Shown here: piece by piece, positions 58,866 through 64,000 of the stretch
Numbering within the stretch: the stretch's first letter is position 1
How the letters are laid out: every line of letters starts with the position of its first letter
DNA from: Thauera phenylacetica B4P
Lineage (GTDB): Bacteria; Pseudomonadota; Gammaproteobacteria; Burkholderiales; Rhodocyclaceae
DNA: 64,000 bases
NCBI RefSeq assembly: GCF_000310225.1
Contig: NZ_AMXF01000001.1
Span: 165,007 to 229,006 of the forward strand
Direction: 5' to 3'
Notes under the pieces: model-generated
What the model was told of the DNA's origin: nothing
What the model saw: only the letters and a program-made list of their open reading frames with translations
Database searches by the model: none
Position numbers and translations under genes: made by a program

Positions 58866-60320
58866 TCAGACGGGGTCGTCGAGCGTGCCGGGGCGGTGGT
58901 GCTCGCCCACGCGCACGATCTTGAGCGTGTTGGTGCCGCCCGAGCTGCCGATCGGCTCGCCGATGGTGAGCACGATGAGGTCGCCGTAATCGACCACGCC
59001 CTGCTCGAGCAGGACCTGCTCGGCCTCCCACAGCAGCACGTCGCGGTCCTGGTGGGTCTGGCTCATCAGCAGCGGATGCACCTCGCGGTAGAGCGTCATC
59101 TGGTTGCGCGCCGAGACCTCGGGGGTGAGCGCGTAGATCGGCACGCCGGCGATCAGGCGGCTCATCCACAGCGCGGTCGAGCCGGTCTGGGTGAGCGAGG
59201 CGATCGCCTTGACCTTGAGGTGGTAGGCGGTCCAGATCGCCGCCATCGCGATCGACTGGTCGATGCGGGTGAACACGCGGTCGAGCATCTCGCGGTCGAG
59301 CCCGGTGTCGTAGGACTTCTCCGCTTCCAGACAGACCCGGCTCATGGCCTCGACGACCTCCACCGGGAACTTGCCGGCGGCGGTCTCGGCCGACAGCATC
59401 ACTGCGTCGGTGCCGTCGAGCACCGCGTTGGCCACGTCCGAGACCTCGGCGCGGGTGGGCACCGGGCTGGTGATCATGGATTCCATCATCTGCGTGGCGG
59501 TGATGGTGAGCTTGTTGCGGTCGCGCGCGGCGCGGATCATCTTCTTCTGCAGCGCCGGCACCGCGGCGTCGCCGACCTCCACCGCGAGGTCGCCGCGCGC
59601 CACCATGATGCCGTCGGAGGCGTCGAGGATCTCGTCGAGGTTGGCCACCGCCTCGGTGCGCTCGATCTTGGCGATCAAGAGCGCGGCGCAGCCGGCGGCG
59701 CGCATGAGCTGGCGCGCCATGTACATGTCCGCCGCGCTCTTGGGGAAGGACACCGCGACGAAGTCCACGCCGATGAGCGCCGCGGTGCGGATGTCGTCCA
59801 TGTCCTTGGCGGTGAGCGCGGGCGCGGTGAGCCCGCCGCCCTGGCGGTTGATGCCCTTGTTGTTCGACAGCTCGCCGCCGACCTTCACGAGGGTGTGGAT
59901 CTCGTGGCCGACCACGCGCTGCACGGTGAGCTTGAGGCGGCCGTCGTCGAGCAGCAGCACGTCGCCCGGCTTCACGTCCTTGGGCAGGTCCTTGTAGTCG
60001 AGGCCGACGCGCTGGGCGTTGCCGAGCTCGCAGCGGGCGTCGAGGATGAAGGGCGCGTCGCGGGTCAGCGTCACGCGGCCTTCCTCGAACTTGCCGACGC
60101 GGATCTTGGGCCCCTGCAGGTCGGCGAGGATGCCCACCGGGCGGCCGGCGCGCGCGGAGGCGTCGCGGATGGTCTCGGCGCGGGCGACGTGGTCCTCGGG
60201 CTTGCCGTGGGAGAAGTTCATCCGTACCACGTCGAGGCCGGCGTGCACCATGCGCTCGAGGGTAAGGAGATCGGACGAGGCGGGGCCGAGGGTGGCGACG
60301 ATCTTGGTGTGGCGGGACAT
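58866..60320 (-). CDS. pyk: Pyruvate kinase
   Basis: 484 residues. Motifs: VVRMNFSHGKPEDHVARAET, LADLQGPKIRVGKFEEGRVT, IAKIERTEAVANLDEILDAS and ITATQMMESMITSPVPTRAE, then the C-terminal domain. The substrate Lys and Mg ligands are in place. Makes pyruvate and ATP from PEP. Reads toward fba with about 107 bases between, probably one operon. Confidence 0.95.
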   Translation of the reverse strand: MSRHTKIVATLGPASSDLLTLERMVHAGLDVVRMNFSHGKPEDHVARAETIRDASARAGRPVGILADLQGPKIRVGKFEEGRVTLTRDAPFILDARCELGNAQRVGLDYKDLPKDVKPGDVLLLDDGRLKLTVQRVVGHEIHTLVKVGGELSNNKGINRQGGGLTAPALTAKDMDDIRTAALIGVDFVAVSFPKSAADMYMARQLMRAAGCAALLIAKIERTEAVANLDEILDASDGIMVARGDLAVEVGDAAVPALQKKMIRAARDRNKLTITATQMMESMITSPVPTRAEVSDVANAVLDGTDAVMLSAETAAGKFPVEVVEAMSRVCLEAEKSYDTGLDREMLDRVFTRIDQSIAMAAIWTAYHLKVKAIASLTQTGSTALWMSRLIAGVPIYALTPEVSARNQMTLYREVHPLLMSQTHQDRDVLLWEAEQVLLEQGVVDYGDLIVLTIGEPIGSSGGTNTLKIVRVGEHHRPGTLDDPV

Positions 60321-60486
60321 CCGGGCTGCTCCGGTCGGTGGCGTGCCGGCATTCTAGCAGCGCGGCCGCGGCGGCGACCTCGCGCGCTTCTTGCAGATCG
60401 GTCGCCATGGCATATATTGAGTGGAGCTTGTCTGCGGATGGCACCCGGGTAGCGGGGCCAGCCTCACCTCAAACTGGAGGAGCACC

Positions 60487-61608
60487 ATGGCCCTACCCGG
60501 CAAAGCGAGCCGTCGCGCAGCAGCGATGGCGGTTTCGAGCGTCGCATTGTTCGTGCTGTCCGCAAGCGCCCACGCGCTGCCGTCGAGCCTGTACGTGTTC
60601 GGCGACAGCCTGTCCGACACCGGCAACCTGTACGCGTGGACCGGTCAGGCCAATCCCGTGACCGGCGGCGCCGCGATCCCGGTGTCGCCTCCCTACGCGC
60701 AGGGGACCTTCACCAATGGTCCGGTGTATGCCGAGCGCCTGTGGGACCAGCTGGGCCTTCCCGGGGAGCTCGCCCCCTCGGCGCTGCCGGGCGGTACGAA
60801 CTTTGCCGTGGGCGGGGCGCGCTCGCGCTACCACTCCTTCGACGTCGACGCCAACGGCCTGCCGCCCCTCGTGTGGCCGGCCAACTTCGCGTCCTTCAGT
60901 CTCACCGGACAGTTCGGGCGCTACCGCGACGGGCTCGCCGGTGGCGCTGCCGAGGCCTCGGCGCTGTATCTGGTGTGGGCGGGGGCGAACGACCTGCAGG
61001 ACGTGCTGCGCCTCGCCCAGGTGAGCGGTACCGACGCGGCGGGTGCCCGTCTGGTCGAGGCGGTGGGGGACGTGGCCGGCGTGATCGGCGGGCTGGTCGG
61101 GCTGGGCGCGCGCCAGCTCATGGTGCCCACCGTGCCGGACATCGGCGCGATGCCGGTGGTGGCGGCCTTCGGCGAGCCGGCGCAGGAAGCAGCGCGCCAG
61201 TACAGCATGGCGTTCAACCAGGCGATCGACGGGGTCCTGCAATCCTTCGCCGGCGTGCCCGGGCTCGAGGTGCTGCGCTTCGACGCCTTCGGCCTCCTCG
61301 ACGACGTGGTCCGCAATCCTGCGGCCAACGGCTTCACCGACATCGAGACGGCCTGCCTGCAAGGCCTGTATCTGGCACCGGCGCCCGGCGCGCCCGCGCC
61401 GACGATCTGCTCCGAGCCGGACGAGCATCTGTTCTGGGACGTGGTGCATCCGTCCGCTGCGGCGCATGTGATCCTCGCGGACGAAATGTATCGCCAGGTG
61501 CGCACCGCCTTCGTGCCCGAGCCCCCGCTGCCGGCGCTGCTCCTGGCGGGTGCCTTGTTCCTGGGCGTCCTCCGCCGCCCGCGGCCGGCGAGGGGGAGGC
61601 AAGCATAG
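60487..61608 (+). CDS. GDSL-family esterase/lipase with PEP-CTERM-like tail
   Basis: 373 residues from ATG 60487, with GGAGGAG upstream. Signal peptide (AVSSVALFVLSASAHALPSS). GDSL block I VFGDSLSDTGNLYAWTGQAN, block III GAND and block V FWDVVHPSAAAH with catalytic D/H. C-terminus VPEPPLPALLLAGALFLGVL followed by RRPRPARGR: a PEP-like motif, hydrophobic helix and basic end, which is the exosortase sorting signal. The enzyme is probably exported and cut after VPEP. Substrate unknown. Confidence 0.88.
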   Translation: MALPGKASRRAAAMAVSSVALFVLSASAHALPSSLYVFGDSLSDTGNLYAWTGQANPVTGGAAIPVSPPYAQGTFTNGPVYAERLWDQLGLPGELAPSALPGGTNFAVGGARSRYHSFDVDANGLPPLVWPANFASFSLTGQFGRYRDGLAGGAAEASALYLVWAGANDLQDVLRLAQVSGTDAAGARLVEAVGDVAGVIGGLVGLGARQLMVPTVPDIGAMPVVAAFGEPAQEAARQYSMAFNQAIDGVLQSFAGVPGLEVLRFDAFGLLDDVVRNPAANGFTDIETACLQGLYLAPAPGAPAPTICSEPDEHLFWDVVHPSAAAHVILADEMYRQVRTAFVPEPPLPALLLAGALFLGVLRRPRPARGRQA

Positions 61609-61616
61609 GGGGAGGC

Positions 61617-61660
61617 AGGCGTAGCGGGCAGCAGGCGTAGCGGGCAGCAGGCGTACGGGG
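61617..61660 (+). repeat. 16-bp tandem repeat after the esterase gene
   Basis: AGGCGTAGCGGGCAGC at 61617-61632 and again at 61633-61648, followed by a partial third unit (AGGCGTA, 61649-61655). Downstream of the stop, outside any gene. No known role. Confidence 0.7.
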
Positions 61661-61833
61661 AGCGCACCGCGGTCGTCGGGAGGGTCTCGCAAGCATGCTG
61701 TTGCGTTGCGGCAACGGAGGGTGTGACTTAATCCACTGAATGAAGCTGCGCGAGGCCTTGGGCCCGGTGGCGTAGGTTGTGCACTGCGGCATTGGCTGTA
61801 TAGTGTGCTGCCTGTCCTGCCATTCGCATCTTC

Positions 61834-62598
61834 ATGACGCTCCCGCGACCTTGCGCGGCTTCGGCCGCGTCGCCCTGGCCGGCACGCCTGGACCTGCTCC
61901 AGGCCCTCTCCGGCCTCGCCCTCGCTCTGTTCATGTGGCTCCACATGGGCTTCGTCTCCGCGATCCTGATCAGCGCGGACTTCGCCTGGGGCGTGGCGCG
62001 CTTCTTCGAGGGCTACTTCTTCCTGCCGCGCCCGCAGGCCTGGCTGGTGTCGGCCTTCGTCGCCGCGATCGCCTCGCTGTTCGCGCTGCATGCCCTGCTG
62101 GCGCTGCGCAAGTTTCCCGCCGACTGGCGCCAGTACCGCATCGCCGCGCGCCACGGCGGCCGCCTGCGCCATGGCGACACCACGCTGTGGTTCGTGCAGG
62201 TGGTGACCGGCTTCGCGATGTTCTTCCTCGCGCCGGTGCATCTGTACGCCATGTTCATGCATCCCGACCTGATCGGGCCCTTCGAATCCGCCGACCGCGT
62301 GTGGACCGGCGGCTTCTGGCCGCTCTACCTGGCGCTGCTGTTCGCGGTCGAGGTGCATGGCAGCGTGGGCCTGTACCGCCTGGCGGTGAAGTGGGGCTGG
62401 TTCGAGGGCCGCGACGTGCGCGCCAGCCGGCGCCGGCTGAAGTGGGCGATGTGGGGGCTGATCGCCTTCCTGCTCACCCTGGGGCTGACCACGCTGCTGG
62501 CGGAGATCCGCATGGGCATCGAGCATGCGCCGCGCGCCGGCGAGCGCTACGTGCCGACCTGGCAGCGCGGAGCGACTGCGGCCGAGGAGGCGCGATGA
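61834..62598 (+). CDS. frdC: Fumarate reductase cytochrome b subunit
   Basis: 254 residues, five membrane helices ([97 protein letters not shown]). Histidines in [18 protein letters not shown] and EVHGS are candidate ligands of two haem b groups, as in diheme epsilonproteobacterial-type enzymes. It anchors FrdAB and passes electrons from quinol. Stop overlaps frdA start (ATGA). Confidence 0.9.
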   Translation: MTLPRPCAASAASPWPARLDLLQALSGLALALFMWLHMGFVSAILISADFAWGVARFFEGYFFLPRPQAWLVSAFVAAIASLFALHALLALRKFPADWRQYRIAARHGGRLRHGDTTLWFVQVVTGFAMFFLAPVHLYAMFMHPDLIGPFESADRVWTGGFWPLYLALLFAVEVHGSVGLYRLAVKWGWFEGRDVRASRRRLKWAMWGLIAFLLTLGLTTLLAEIRMGIEHAPRAGERYVPTWQRGATAAEEAR

Positions 62599-64000
62599 GG
62601 ATCGAATACACCGACGTGCTGGTCGTGGGCGGCGGCCTGGCCGGCCTGCGCACCGCGGTGGGCGCGGCCCGGCGCGGGTTGCGCGTCGAGGTGCTGTCGC
62701 TGGTGCCGGCCAAGCGCTCGCACTCGGTGGCGGCGCAGGGCGGCATGCAGGCGAGCCTGGGCAACGCCTTCAAGGGCATGGGCGACAACGAGGATGTGCA
62801 CTTCGGCGACACCGTGCGCGGCTCGGACTGGGGCTGCGACCAGCTCGTCGCGCGCATGTTCGCCCACATGGCGCCCAAGGCGGTGCGGGAGCTCGCGGCC
62901 TGGGGCGTGCCCTGGAACCGCGTGCAGCGCGGCGCCCACGAGGTGGTCATCAACGGCGAGCGCGTCACGCTGACGGAGCGCGACGAGGCCCACGGCCTCA
63001 TCACCGCGCGCGACTTCGGCGGTACGCGCAAGTGGCGCACCTGCTACACCGCCGACGGCACCGGCCACACCATGCTCTACGCGCTCGGCGACCGCGCGGT
63101 GGCCGAGGGCATCCCGGTGCGCAACCGCAGCGAGGCGGTGGCGCTGATCCACGACGGCGGACGCTGCCAGGGCGCGGTGGTGCGCGACCTGGAGACGGGC
63201 GAGCTGTACGCCATCCTGGCCGCGGCCACGGTGATCGCCACCGGCGGCTTCGGCCGCATCTGGGGCATCTCCACCAACGCGATCATCAACGAGGGCATGG
63301 GCGCGGCGATCGCGCTCGAGACCGGGGTGGCGCGCCTGGGCAACATGGAGGCGGTGCAGTTCCACCCCACCGCGATCGTGCCCGCCGGCATCCTCGTCAC
63401 CGAGGGCTGCCGCGGCGACGGCGGCGTGCTGCGCGACGTCGACGGCCACCGCTTCATGCCCGACTACGAGCCGGAGAAGGCGGAGCTGGCGTCGCGCGAC
63501 GTGGTCTCGCGCCGCATGGCCGAGCACATGCGCCGCGGCAAGGGCGTCAAGTCGGCCGCCGGCGAGCACCTGTGGCTGGACATCGCGGTGTTAGGTGCCG
63601 CCCACATCGACCACAAGCTGCGCGAGGTGAAGGACATCTGCCGCCACTTCCTCGGCATCGACCCGGCGCGCGACTGGATCCCGGTGCGGCCGACCCAGCA
63701 CTACTCGATGGGCGGCATCCGCACCGACCACCGCGGCGAGTCGCCCTCGCTGCGCGGCCTGTTCGCGGTGGGCGAGGCGGCGTGCTGGGACCTCCACGGC
63801 TTCAACCGCCTGGGCGGGAACTCGCTCGCCGAGACGGTGGTGGCGGGCATGCTGGTGGGCGAGTACGTCGCCGACTTCGTCGAGTCGCACGCCGGCGCCT
63901 TGCACTTCTCGCCCGGCCTCGCGCGCGAGTTCGTCGGTCGCGAGCGCGCCGCCCTGGAGGCGATCGCGGCGCGTCCGGCGCCGGCGGCGGGCGGCGACAG
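62595..64000 (+). CDS. frdA: Fumarate reductase flavoprotein subunit (cut by window end)
   Basis: About 468 residues visible from ATG 62595. FAD site [20 protein letters not shown], then [20 protein letters not shown] with H43 the likely covalent FAD ligand. Active-site segments [40 protein letters not shown] and [13 protein letters not shown]. Reduces fumarate to succinate with electrons from FrdB/FrdC. The C-terminus and presumably frdB lie beyond the window. Confidence 0.92.
   Translation, partial: MRIEYTDVLVVGGGLAGLRTAVGAARRGLRVEVLSLVPAKRSHSVAAQGGMQASLGNAFKGMGDNEDVHFGDTVRGSDWGCDQLVARMFAHMAPKAVRELAAWGVPWNRVQRGAHEVVINGERVTLTERDEAHGLITARDFGGTRKWRTCYTADGTGHTMLYALGDRAVAEGIPVRNRSEAVALIHDGGRCQGAVVRDLETGELYAILAAATVIATGGFGRIWGISTNAIINEGMGAAIALETGVARLGNMEAVQFHPTAIVPAGILVTEGCRGDGGVLRDVDGHRFMPDYEPEKAELASRDVVSRRMAEHMRRGKGVKSAAGEHLWLDIAVLGAAHIDHKLREVKDICRHFLGIDPARDWIPVRPTQHYSMGGIRTDHRGESPSLRGLFAVGEAACWDLHGFNRLGGNSLAETVVAGMLVGEYVADFVESHAGALHFSPGLAREFVGRERAALEAIAARPAPAAGGD

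Noticed and set aside
58821..60452. 543-codon open frame on the plus strand across pyk
   Set aside because: Shadow of pyruvate kinase; no domain, no ribosome site.
61617..61660. CRISPR or regulatory array after the esterase
   Set aside because: Short, directly abutting 16-bp units without spacers; simple tandem repeat.
60493..62526. 677-codon open frame on the minus strand across the GDSL esterase and frdC
   Set aside because: Antisense to two well-supported genes; low-complexity translation.

Overview
The window suggests a GC-rich betaproteobacterium. The chromosomal part at the right (prlC, DUF2189, purC, DUF3422, Calvin-type class II fba, pyk, frdCA) looks like Rhodocyclales (Thauera/Azoarcus-like). 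That placement is inferred from gene content and style, not from a search. No rRNA, tRNA or CRISPR array was seen.

Positions 1 to about 48.5 kb are an integrative or plasmid-derived element. Its right end carries a P4-type tyrosine integrase (47093-48397, minus) with two 25-bp tandem repeats just upstream. The left end lies outside the window. Layout, left to right: a MarR / AlkD-like / DUF6616 group; an SbcC-like ATPase gene; a DUF6088-Fic pair; a minus-strand block (small proteins, adenine-type methyltransferase, RadC, zinc ribbon); cargo (Crp/Fnr regulator and ICMT-like enzyme, PLD-like protein and secreted RNase T2, XRE/GGDEF/DUF2325, AraC and esterase); then the PRTRC cassette.

The PRTRC cassette (33.1-46.0 kb) is the most interesting part. 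It holds ParB, PRTRC-E, C, F, B, A and a ThiF-family protein, then an actin-like ParM (PRTRC-D) with a small partner. Read by domain, C resembles a ubiquitin-like protein, ThiF an E1, B an E2-like protein with one cysteine, and A a JAMM peptidase. This is a candidate protein-conjugation system tied to ParB/ParM segregation genes. In this copy, C carries about 76 extra residues after the Gly where the family normally ends. Nearby are an ADP-ribosyltransferase-like gene, a CFI-box protein and a membrane-anchored PD-(D/E)XK nuclease with four cysteines.

Insertion sequences have broken several genes, and each can be rejoined exactly. An IS630 element splits the DUF6616 gene at a TA. An IS66 element splits the SbcC-like gene with a perfect 8-bp duplication. 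An IS5 element flanked on both sides by inverted copies of one IS630-family element splits a membrane-protein gene at CTAG.

Minus-strand genes of the element share structured leaders (GGGA..TCCC palindromes just upstream of the ribosome-binding site). A 22-bp motif also recurs at four places, which suggests common control.

Right of the integrase come a HigBA toxin-antitoxin pair with a perfect 13-bp inverted-repeat operator and then ordinary chromosome: oligopeptidase A, purC, UPF0158, a dioxygenase, an Acg-type nitroreductase-like protein, DUF3422, fba, pyk, a GDSL esterase with a PEP-CTERM-like tail, and the start of a fumarate reductase operon that runs off the window.
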